Source of the DNA: CAZCPB01 sp964500365
GTDB taxonomy: Bacteria > Planctomycetota > Phycisphaerae > Phycisphaerales > UBA1924
Length of the DNA: 9,114 nt
Direction of reading: 5' to 3'
Assembly (NCBI GenBank): GCA_964500365.1
Contig: CAZCPB010000190.1
Coordinates: forward strand, 1 to 9,114
In this document: positions 1-6,289 of the stretch, piece by piece
How positions within the stretch are numbered: the stretch's first letter is position 1
How the letters are laid out: every line of letters begins with the position of its first letter
Program-made: the position numbers and the translations under genes
The notes under the pieces: model-generated
Database searches by the model: none
What the model saw: only the letters and a program-made list of their open reading frames with translations
What the model was told of the DNA's origin: nothing

Positions 1-1
1 G

Positions 2-1369
2 CGGATCAAGATCGTCGTGAACGGCGTGGTCCGCGACCTCGCGTCGATCGACGAGCGGTTCATGGTCGGCATCCAGTCGCTGGTGGACCGCGCCGAGAGC
101 GAGCGGATCAAGGAACGCATGCAGCGCGGCCGGCGCGAGAAGGCCAAGCGCGGGCTCAAGACCGGCGGCCCCGCCCCGTACGGCTACGAGAACCCCCACC
201 CCGGCCAGCCGGGACGCGGGACGCTCCAGGTCGTCCCGCACGAGGCCGCCGTCGTCCGCCGCATCTTCGACCTCGCCGCCCGCGGCAAGGGCGACCGGGC
301 GATCGCCGCGGCGCTCAACGACAGCGGCACCCCCTCGTCGCGCGGCGGGCGGTGGTGCAAGACCGCGGTGCGGCGGGCGCTCTTGAACGTGGCGTACATC
401 GGGGTGAGCGCCAGCGGCGTCTGGGTCGCGGCCAAGGGCTCGCGGAACTTCCGCTTCGACATGAAGGCCGCCGGCGCGATCGTCGTCGAGAACGCGCACG
501 AGCCGATCATCGACCGCGACCTTTGGGACGCCGTCCACAACCGCCCCAAGGCCGCCCGCACGGCCACGCCGCGGCTGCTGACCGAGTTCCTGCACGTCAA
601 CGAGCGGCCCTTCGGCAGCGACTGCCTGAAGGGCGTCCCCTATTACCGCGGGCCGCGGGGCGCCAGGGGCCTCGCGTGGCTCGACGGGGCCGCGACCGAC
701 GGCGCGGTCTGGGACGCCTTCGTCAGCCTCGCCACCGGCCCGGAGTTCGTGGCCGGGCTGATCGCCCAGGCGCAGAACCCCCGGCAGCACCAGATGCTCG
801 ACCAGGAGATCGAGTTCGCCACCGAGGGCCTCGCCAAGCTGCAGCGCCGCCGCGACCGGCTGGTCGAGATGCGGGCCGACGGCGAGATCGACAAGCCGAC
901 GTACCTGGCCAAGGCCGACGAGGTGAACGCGGCGATCGCGGCGGCCGAGCGGTCGCTGGCCGAGTACCGGGCCAGGGCGGCCTCGCTCGACACCAGCCAC
1001 GCGCCGCGGATCGTGCGGGCGGTCCAGACCCTGCTGGCGGGAAAGACGCGGCTGACCACCGACCAGAAGCGAGCGGTCCTGCGCTCGATCGTGCGGCGGG
1101 TGGACGTGGTCGCGGTCAAGACCCGCGAGGACTTCCGGCGGGACGAGCGGGGCCGCGTCGTGGCGGGCAGGGAGGCCCGCTGGGGCGTCCGGAGCGTGAC
1201 GTTCCGCCTGGCGTTGCCGCCGGGCGCGGCCGCCCCACGGGCCAACGTGGGCGAACCGGCCCGAGCCGGACAGACGGGCACAACGCCTTTCGGTTGTGCC
1301 CCACTGCCAGAGACGGCCGAGGGCGACTTCGAGCCCTTCCGTGCCGGACACTTGGACACAACGGGCTGA
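2..1369 (+). CDS. Large serine recombinase (site-specific integrase), 5' truncated by window edge
   Basis: This is a serine recombinase that would catalyse site-specific DNA integration and excision. About 455 residues are visible from the first full codon at base 2; the catalytic serine lies off the left edge. Residues 1-50 match the end of the resolvase-type catalytic domain and its long helix (ERFMVGIQSLVDRAESERIK). GGPAPYGYE at about residue 55 opens the DNA-binding recombinase domain, which runs to about residue 135 (ALLNVAYIG). The following zinc-ribbon region is degenerate: only one Cys (residue 208, in SDCLKG) precedes the YYRG segment where a Cys4 ribbon is normal. Residues about 267-330 are charged and Ala/Leu-rich, as expected for the family's coiled coil. 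The C-terminal tail carries a 26-codon repeat (RAGQTGTT and RAGHLDTT), and the stop falls inside comM sequence. The family is certain; the identity of the target site rests on the junction. Confidence 0.9.
   Translation, partial: RIKIVVNGVVRDLASIDERFMVGIQSLVDRAESERIKERMQRGRREKAKRGLKTGGPAPYGYENPHPGQPGRGTLQVVPHEAAVVRRIFDLAARGKGDRAIAAALNDSGTPSSRGGRWCKTAVRRALLNVAYIGVSASGVWVAAKGSRNFRFDMKAAGAIVVENAHEPIIDRDLWDAVHNRPKAARTATPRLLTEFLHVNERPFGSDCLKGVPYYRGPRGARGLAWLDGAATDGAVWDAFVSLATGPEFVAGLIAQAQNPRQHQMLDQEIEFATEGLAKLQRRRDRLVEMRADGEIDKPTYLAKADEVNAAIAAAERSLAEYRARAASLDTSHAPRIVRAVQTLLAGKTRLTTDQKRAVLRSIVRRVDVVAVKTREDFRRDERGRVVAGREARWGVRSVTFRLALPPGAAAPRANVGEPARAGQTGTTPFGCAPLPETAEGDFEPFRAGHLDTTG
1263..1363 (+). 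repeat. Imperfect 23-bp direct repeat, 78-bp period, at the element/comM junction
   Basis: Copies at 1263-1285 and 1341-1363 match at 18 of 23 positions without gaps; the shared pattern is GCCGGACA, then GG, then CACAACG. The second copy ends on the bases that encode the His-Asn of comM. The period is 26 codons, so the recombinase reads RAGQTGTT and RAGHLDTT in the two copies. A role as paired attachment-site or integrase-binding repeats is inference; a simple coding duplication is the alternative. Confidence 0.5.
1277..1300. terminator. Perfect inverted repeat (8-bp stem, 8-nt loop) near the recombinase 3' end
   Basis: GGCACAAC at 1277-1284 is exactly complementary to GTTGTGCC at 1293-1300, with the loop GCCTTTCG between. 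No T-run follows, and the hairpin lies inside the recombinase frame 69 bases before its stop. A classical intrinsic terminator is therefore unlikely. Each arm carries the same CACAAC motif seen at the comM junction, so an integrase-binding or att-arm role is at least as plausible. The structure is certain and the function is unknown. Confidence 0.35.
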
Positions 1370-2223
1370 TGCTCGGCCCCGCCGGCACCGGCAAGACGAT
1401 GATGGCCAAGGCGCTCCCCGGCGTCCTTCCGCCGCTCACGCCGGAGGAAGCTATCGAGATCACACGGATCTACTCTGCCGCGGGCCAATTGGCGCCCGGC
1501 CAGGGCCTTGTCACGACCCGCCCCGTGCGCTCCCCCCACCACACGGCCTCTCCCCCCGCCATCGTCGGCGGCGGCGCCATCCCGCGCCCGGGCGAGATCT
1601 CCCTCGCGCACCGCGGCGTGCTCTTCCTCGACGAGTTGCCCGAGTTCCCGAGGATCGTGCTCGAGACACTCCGGCAACCGCTGGAAGATCACGTCGTCAC
1701 GATCGCCCGGTCGCACTCGGCGGTGCGGTTCCCGGCGAGCTTCATGCTGGTCGCGGCCATGAACCCGACACCCAAGGGCGACATGCCCGCGGGTGAGGTG
1801 GGCAAGCGCGCCATGGAGCGCTATCTCGAGCGCCTGAGCGGCCCGCTCCTGGACCGTATCGACATCCACGTCGAGGCGCCGGCGGTGCCGTGGAAAGAAC
1901 TGTCGCGGGCGCCGGTGGGCACCAGTTCAGCGCAGATGCGCGAGCAGGTCGGGGCGGCCCGCGCCCGCCAGATCGCCCGCCAGGGCGCGACCACGCCGAA
2001 CTCCCGCCTGTCCGGCAAGCAACTCGACTCGCTCGCCCCCTTCGACGACGCGGCACGCGCGCTGCTGGGGCAGGCCATGGGCGAGCTGGGGCTCTCCGCA
2101 CGTGCCTACGACAAAATCCGGCGCGTTTCGCGCACCCTCGCCGACCTCGACGGGTCCGATGCGATCGGCTCTCAGCACGTCGGCGAGGCCGTGGGCTACC
2201 GCCTGCTCGACCGCAAGGTGTGA
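1351..2223 (+). pseudogene. comM: comM/yifB AAA+ ATPase, 5' part removed by element insertion
   Basis: ComM (YifB, Mg-chelatase-like) is a hexameric AAA+ helicase that promotes branch migration during integration of transformed DNA. Full proteins are about 500 residues; about 290 remain. Visible in order are Walker A GPAGTGKT (1375-1398), the family signature RPVRSPHHT followed by VGGG (about 1520-1575), Walker B VLFLDELPEF (about 1619-1648), sensor-like AAMNP, SGPLLDRIDIHVE, and the C-terminal domain with LSARAYDKI and ADLDGSDAI. The N-terminal S5-like domain is missing. The usual Cys-rich CPCG stretch after AAMNP is replaced by TPKGDMPAGE, which may be lineage-specific. The frame is open, and an ATG at 1369 overlaps the recombinase stop, so a 284-residue product starting at the P-loop could be translated by reinitiation. 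Without its N-terminal domain normal function is doubtful. I call it a pseudogene, but a translated fragment cannot be excluded. Confidence 0.82.
1354..1371 (+). other. Putative attachment-site junction between element and comM
   Basis: Bases 1354-1365 encode Gly-His-Asn-Gly in the comM frame, the motif that precedes Walker A in ComM proteins. To the left the comM frame no longer looks like ComM. The same bases are the last codons of the recombinase, whose TGA (1367-1369) overlaps an in-frame comM ATG (1369-1371) as TGATG. Homology to ComM begins here, so the crossover is at or just left of this point. Confidence 0.45.
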
Positions 2224-2224
2224 A

Positions 2225-3421
2225 TCACGGCCGATTGTCCGAGGGCCGGGGCGGGCCCATGACCTTTGCCGCGTCGATCAGCACCTGGCGCAGGCCCTTC
2301 AGTTTCGCCGAGTCCAGGGTGTTGGTCTGCATCGCCACCGTCACATTGAGTTCTTCGAAATGGAAGACCTGCGAGACGTACCCCGGGAACATGCCCGTGT
2401 GCCCGAGGGCTCGCCCGATCGGGCTCCGCCAGATGATGACGCCCAGCCCGTACGAATCGTTCGGCCCCGTTCGCTTTTCCTCGATGCCCTGCAACATCTC
2501 TTGCTTCATGGCCGGACCGAGCACATCGCCCGCCCACAGCGCCCGACCCCAGCGCGCCAGGTCCGGGCTCGTCGAGACGAACCCGCCCCCGCACCACTCG
2601 AACTGCGGGTTGAGCACGCAGCGACCGTTAACCGCCACCTCCTCCGCGTTGGTGAACATGCGTCCGGGTCCTTCGTAGCCGGTGATCAGCCCCGGGATCT
2701 CCGGGCCTTCCGCGGGGATCGTGTCGCCCAGCTCGAGCGGGCCGAGCAGGCGCGCGCGGACCAGGTCGTACATCGATGTCCCGGTAATCTTCTCCGTCAC
2801 CAGCCCCGCGATGATGTAGTTGGTATCGGCGTACGACCAGCCCTTGCCGACCTCGAACAGGGCGGGCTCATCACACGCGAAGGTCCTGAGCAGCTCGCCG
2901 AAGTCCCACCGCTTCATGGGGTCGATCTTGAGGAACTCGAGGAACTCCGGGTCGTCCACGTGCTCATCGATCCCCGAGGTGTGGTTGAGGAGCACGCGGA
3001 GCGTGAGGTCCTTGGCGTTGGGCAGGCACTCGAACCACGCCTCGCCACCGACGCGCTGCGAGATCGGCGCATCGAGGTCAAGCCGGCCCTCGCCGGCCAG
3101 TTGCAGGATCACCGCCGCGAAGTACGTCTTGCCGATGGAGCCCGCGAACATGCGGTCGTCCGGCGCCATCGGCATGCCCGTCGCTACGCGAGCATGGCCC
3201 GCGGCCGCCTTCACCAGCACGTTGTCGGGTCCGATCGCGGCGAGAGTGATGCCGGGCGCGCCGCTCCGGGCCAGCCAGGACTCGGCGACCGCCTTGAGTG
3301 CCGCGCCGCGGTCGGTGCGCGACACATCGGCTCGTGACGTGCCTGGGGCCACGGGTTGTGCGAAACTGACCGGCGCGAGCACCATGCAGCACCAGACGAT
3401 CGCTCGGGTGATAATCCTCAT
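2225..3421 (-). CDS. Secreted serine hydrolase, beta-lactamase/D-Ala-D-Ala carboxypeptidase family
   Basis: This is a 398-residue exported enzyme of the class C beta-lactamase-like family (Pfam Beta-lactamase), whose members act on peptidoglycan peptides, beta-lactams or esters by an acyl-serine mechanism. The start at 3421 is chosen because the frame then opens with a signal peptide (MRIITRAIVWCCMVLAPVSFA, probable cleavage near residue 21); the frame upstream is Arg/Pro-rich and non-protein-like. The nucleophile motif SIGK is at residues 95-98, NHTSG at 146-150, and the second motif reads Y-A-D (197-199, in SYADTNY) where Y-x-N is typical. HTG (341-343) stands in the KTG position. Length is usual for the family. 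It converges on comM with one base between the stops. No strong Shine-Dalgarno precedes the start. The substrate cannot be told from sequence. Confidence 0.88.
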   Translation of the reverse strand: MRIITRAIVWCCMVLAPVSFAQPVAPGTSRADVSRTDRGAALKAVAESWLARSGAPGITLAAIGPDNVLVKAAAGHARVATGMPMAPDDRMFAGSIGKTYFAAVILQLAGEGRLDLDAPISQRVGGEAWFECLPNAKDLTLRVLLNHTSGIDEHVDDPEFLEFLKIDPMKRWDFGELLRTFACDEPALFEVGKGWSYADTNYIIAGLVTEKITGTSMYDLVRARLLGPLELGDTIPAEGPEIPGLITGYEGPGRMFTNAEEVAVNGRCVLNPQFEWCGGGFVSTSPDLARWGRALWAGDVLGPAMKQEMLQGIEEKRTGPNDSYGLGVIIWRSPIGRALGHTGMFPGYVSQVFHFEELNVTVAMQTNTLDSAKLKGLRQVLIDAAKVMGPPRPSDNRP

Positions 3422-3606
3422 GCGTTGAGGGTAACGCGCCGGCGCGCAGGGGCGCCGCCTGCCACCACCCGGGTACGGACTTTGCTCGGAGCTTTCAATC
3501 GCGCCGCGCACGGGTGCGCGTGGAATTCGCGGTGAAATCGTGATTGTGCGACCCGTCGCGCGGCTCCAGCGGATAGGACGGGCCCTGCGGGGTGGAGGCA
3601 CGGACC
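3422..3606. promoter_or_regulatory. Divergent intergenic region between hydrolase and beta-helix gene
   Basis: These 185 bases separate two divergent starts and should carry both promoters. On the minus strand a TTGAAA (3498-3493) lies 17 bases from TACCCG (3475-3470), a good -35 but poor -10 that would give a leader of about 40 bases for the hydrolase. I see no convincing plus-strand sigma70 pair. A palindrome with 7-bp arms CGCGCAC/GTGCGCG (3505-3511, 3514-3520) and a self-complementary CGCGCCGGCGCG (3435-3446) are present, but such GC palindromes arise easily by chance here. GGAGG at 3594-3598 is the ribosome-binding site of the plus-strand gene, 8 bases from its ATG. Confidence 0.35.
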
Positions 3607-6141
3607 ATGACTCGATCGGTGGTAGTCCTGGCTGTGCTCGCGCTCTTCGGCTCGGGCGAAGCGAGTCCGGCGCAGGACGGCGCGGTGTACTACGTGGACG
3701 CCGCGCGCGGGGACGATGGAAACAACGGCGGGATCGACGACCCGTGGCGCACGCTGGAGTACGTGTTCCGGTATTCCTGGGCCGGGCGAACCGATGGGGA
3801 CACGATCTATCTCTCGGGGACGTTCCGCGAGCGTCTGGCGTTCGCCGACCCCGCCCGCAATGTCACCGTGGCGCAGTGGCCCGGCAAGCCCCGGGCCATC
3901 GTCCGCGGCGACGTTCTCACCAGCCTCGCCGACTGGACGTACACGGGACATCCGGGGGTCTTCGAGTTCGTCCTGCCGCCCGACACGGCGGACCATGCGA
4001 ACGGTCGAACGCTCCCCGAGGGCATCGCGTCGGTGGTGGTGGATTGGGACGCGAGCATCGATGCGCTCGGTCGCCACTATGGGCACCTGGAGCGCGCCCA
4101 GTCCGGCGCGGATTGCCTCGGGACGCCGGACTCGTGGTGGTTCTTCCCATCGGGCACCCCCGGCACGGACCAGGATGGATCGGGCACGGTCCGCATCCAT
4201 CTCGCCGAGGGGTACGCAAGCCACGAAGCGCTCGTCGGTTCGGGTCACGTGATCGCGTACTGCCTCGGCAACAAGAACGGCATCGAGATCGGGACCAACC
4301 GGTACGCCGACAACCGCTTCACCCAGCTCTGGAGCCTCGACGCGGAGGTTGTCGGGTTCACGCTCGACGGTGTGTGGTCGTACCTGTGGCCGGACAACGG
4401 CTGGCGTTCGCAGTACGGGCTCGGCGGGCTGGGCGTGGACGTGGGCCCGGGCACGAACGTGTTCGTCAACTCGATGGGGTACGCGATCCGTCCGGCGGAC
4501 TGGGTGGGCGGGACGGTGCGCAACTGCAGGACCGTCGACGGCGGCTACCACGGGTGCATGTTCGTCGGGCAACGGAATAAGGACAACCTGTTCGAGGACT
4601 CGGAGATCTGGGGCGGGCACGGCAACATGACGTCGGGGGGCTCCTCGGGCGGCTTCTTCTGCAGCAGCTTCGGCAACGGCTCGAAGCACATCGAGGGCTG
4701 CCGCGTGCGCAACGTCACCACGCATAAGTACACGCTGCTGGGCCGGGCGACCGAGACGGTGAACGGCGCGGTGTACGCGATCCCCAACGCGGAGCCCTTC
4801 TTCGACGACGCGGCCCGACCGATCACCGTCACGGCCGTTTCGCCGGGCGCATCGGCGGTGCTCACGCTCTCGTCGCCGATGCCGGCGGCGTACGCCAAGC
4901 CGGGGACGCGCCACTGGGTGCGGCTCAAGGGCGGCACGGGCGGGCTGGCGCCGGCGTCGGCGATCGCCTACCCCGCGACGGTCGTCGATGCGACGGCGCT
5001 CATGATCCCCTTCGAGGCGGACGCTTCCGGCACGGCCGGGCTGGCGGTGTTCGCGAGGTACGACGGGTTCATCAGCCACACCAACGCGGTCGAGGGCAAC
5101 CGCGTGCTGGACATCGAGTACCGCGACTGCACGACGTACGAGTCGGGCTGCGTCTCGCTCAACGCGCTGTGCGAGGGCAGCGCGTTCAAGGCCGGCGCGA
5201 TAGGGCCGTGGGACGTGCCGCCGGACCCCCTGGATCCCGCGGCGTACCCCGTGCGGTTCGTGAACTGCGTGCTGCGCGGCGCGGCGTACAACCTCACCGA
5301 CTCGGACACGTCGGTCGCGTACGTGAACTGCTCGATTTTCCTGGACCGGCACGGGACCGTGGGGACGCCCGGTTCGAGCGGCGCGCTGGCGTCGGGTTCG
5401 GGGGCGCAGTCGGTGCTCTTCAGCGGGTGCGAGGTCGTGGACACGATGGGCGACCCCGCGGGTTCGGCGCGCTCGACCTTCCAGGCCTCGCTGACCAACC
5501 GGCTGTACCTGCTCAATTGCAGCGTCTACGGGCGCGGCGCGGGGCCCAATGACCGGCGCATCTTCACGTTTATCTCGGGCGCGTGGGGCTCTCGGGTGTT
5601 CGCGCGCGGCTGCATCTTCGGCCATTCGCCCGAGGGGCCCGGGAGGAAGCAACTCCTGACGATGGGTGTGACGCCCTCGACGCTCACTCTCAACCCCGGG
5701 ACTTTTGACATCGCCGACTGCTGGTACTTCGGCCTCGCGGACGGCTTCGTCCCGTACCCGGGCCCCACGACCCGGGCGCAGTGGGAATCCTGGGCCGGGG
5801 GCATGGACCCGGACGGCGTGTACGGGGAGGGCGCGGCGCCCTTCGAGGACGGCACCGGGTCGTCCCTCGCCCTGGCAACGGCGGCCAGGGGCGCGAGAAA
5901 ACTCCTGGAGCACCACGCGGCCTTCGGCCTGAACGGGCGGCGATACTCCTGGAACTACGGGGCCTACCAGTATCGCTGCTTCGCCGACACGGACGACAGC
6001 GGCCACGTGAACGGCGACGACTTCGACGCGTTCATCGCGGCGTTCGAGGACGGTTCCCCGGACGCCGACATCGACGAGAACGGGCACGTGAACGGCGACG
6101 ATTTCGAAGCGTTCGTCGAGCGCTTCGACGCCGGATGCTGA
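3607..6141 (+). CDS. Secreted parallel beta-helix protein with C-terminal GC-type dockerin (paralog A)
   Basis: This is an 844-residue exported protein of unknown substrate. The ATG at 3607 is preferred over a GTG at 3592 because GGAGG lies 8 bases upstream and the signal peptide (VVVLAVLALF core, likely cleavage around ASPAQ) then starts properly. The mature N-terminus YYVDAARGDDGNNGG followed by DPWRTLEYV is the entry segment typical of right-handed beta-helix proteins. Residues about 270-400 and 480-700 show short turns rich in N, G, V and C (VNSMGYAIRPADW, LFEDSEIWGGHG, LYLLNCSVYG) consistent with helix rungs. Residues about 404-483 are an insert absent from the paralog. Residues 792-844 hold two dockerin EF-hand loops (DTDDSGHVNGDD, DIDENGHVNGDD) and end in Gly-Cys. 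Polysaccharide binding or cleavage is possible, but no catalytic site is recognised. The neighbour at 6154-8469 is its inverted paralog. Confidence 0.85.
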   Translation: MTRSVVVLAVLALFGSGEASPAQDGAVYYVDAARGDDGNNGGIDDPWRTLEYVFRYSWAGRTDGDTIYLSGTFRERLAFADPARNVTVAQWPGKPRAIVRGDVLTSLADWTYTGHPGVFEFVLPPDTADHANGRTLPEGIASVVVDWDASIDALGRHYGHLERAQSGADCLGTPDSWWFFPSGTPGTDQDGSGTVRIHLAEGYASHEALVGSGHVIAYCLGNKNGIEIGTNRYADNRFTQLWSLDAEVVGFTLDGVWSYLWPDNGWRSQYGLGGLGVDVGPGTNVFVNSMGYAIRPADWVGGTVRNCRTVDGGYHGCMFVGQRNKDNLFEDSEIWGGHGNMTSGGSSGGFFCSSFGNGSKHIEGCRVRNVTTHKYTLLGRATETVNGAVYAIPNAEPFFDDAARPITVTAVSPGASAVLTLSSPMPAAYAKPGTRHWVRLKGGTGGLAPASAIAYPATVVDATALMIPFEADASGTAGLAVFARYDGFISHTNAVEGNRVLDIEYRDCTTYESGCVSLNALCEGSAFKAGAIGPWDVPPDPLDPAAYPVRFVNCVLRGAAYNLTDSDTSVAYVNCSIFLDRHGTVGTPGSSGALASGSGAQSVLFSGCEVVDTMGDPAGSARSTFQASLTNRLYLLNCSVYGRGAGPNDRRIFTFISGAWGSRVFARGCIFGHSPEGPGRKQLLTMGVTPSTLTLNPGTFDIADCWYFGLADGFVPYPGPTTRAQWESWAGGMDPDGVYGEGAAPFEDGTGSSLALATAARGARKLLEHHAAFGLNGRRYSWNYGAYQYRCFADTDDSGHVNGDDFDAFIAAFEDGSPDADIDENGHVNGDDFEAFVERFDAGC
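6004..6114 (+). repeat. Tandem 81-bp-period repeat encoding the two dockerin EF-hands of paralog A
   Basis: Bases 6004-6033 and 6085-6114 match at 28 of 30 positions and encode HVNGDDFDAF and HVNGDDFEAF. The 27-codon period is close to the spacing of the two EF-hand loops in type I dockerins. The near-identity at third codon positions points to a recent internal duplication or homogenisation, not just protein-level conservation. Confidence 0.7.
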
Positions 6142-6289
6142 CCCGGCATTCGGTCAGCACCCGGCCATGAAGCGGCTCACGAACAGGTCGAAGTCCTCGC
6201 CGTTGACGAAGGTGTTGCCGTCGATGTCCGCAGCGGGAAGACCCGCCTCAAAGTCGGCGACGAACGCGTCGAAGTCGTCGCCGTTCACG
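6006..6289. repeat. Perfect 28-nt inverted repeat shared by the two paralogs
   Basis: Bases 6006-6033 (plus strand, paralog A) are identical to the reverse complement of 6262-6289 (paralog B). Both encode VNGDDFDAF in the first EF-hand. The paralogs differ at many residues elsewhere, so an uninterrupted 28-nt match is notable. It is part of the larger inverted arrangement of the two genes, which are homologous over most of their length. Confidence 0.65.
6130..6165. terminator. Hairpin spanning both stop codons of the convergent paralogs
   Basis: GCCGGATGCTGACC (6130-6143) pairs with GGTCAGCACCCGGC (6152-6165) with one mismatch in 14 and an 8-base loop. It is an A-C mismatch in the plus transcript and a G-U wobble in the minus transcript. 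Both TGA stops lie within the stem. It arises because both genes end in codons for Gly-Cys-stop. No T-run follows on either strand. A bidirectional terminator or mRNA 3'-end stabiliser is a reasonable inference, since only 12 bases separate the genes. Confidence 0.45.

Larger units (their letters stand above)
1..1363 (+). mobile_element. Right end of an integrative element inserted in comM (partial)
   Basis: A large serine recombinase gene directly abuts a comM fragment that starts abruptly at its Gly-His-Asn/Walker A segment, and no comM sequence lies to its left in this window. Serine integrases are commonly encoded next to an attachment site of their own element, so I infer that bases 1 to about 1363 are the right end of an integrative element. 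The left end, any cargo and the 5' part of comM must lie outside the window. The exact crossover is not determinable without the empty site; the shared CACAACG at 1357-1363 is the best candidate. An old, non-mobile remnant is an alternative, but the recombinase frame is open and unbroken. Confidence 0.6.

Noticed and set aside
1277..1300. Rho-independent terminator for the recombinase
   Set aside because: The stem is perfect, but there is no T-run and it lies inside the coding frame before the stop; kept only as a structure of unknown role.
352..1350. Long open frame upstream of and in phase with the comM fragment
   Set aside because: It is an Arg/Pro/Gly-rich shadow of the recombinase in another frame, with no ComM-like sequence before the Gly-His-Asn codons; open only because of high GC.
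643..1869. 408-codon minus-strand frame across the recombinase/comM junction
   Set aside because: Arg/Ala/Ser-rich with no domain; it crosses two genes with clear family identity on the other strand.
3435..3446. 12-bp perfect palindrome CGCGCCGGCGCG between the divergent genes
   Set aside because: Self-complementary GC strings are common by chance at this base composition, and no second copy or operator-like spacing supports a binding site.
3418..6087. 889-codon minus-strand open frame opposite paralog A
   Set aside because: Composition (Arg, Val, Ala, Pro, His) is that of an antisense shadow in GC-rich DNA. Paralog A has a signal peptide, a ribosome-binding site and a homolog. The similar frame opposite paralog B (6304-8322) fits the same cause.
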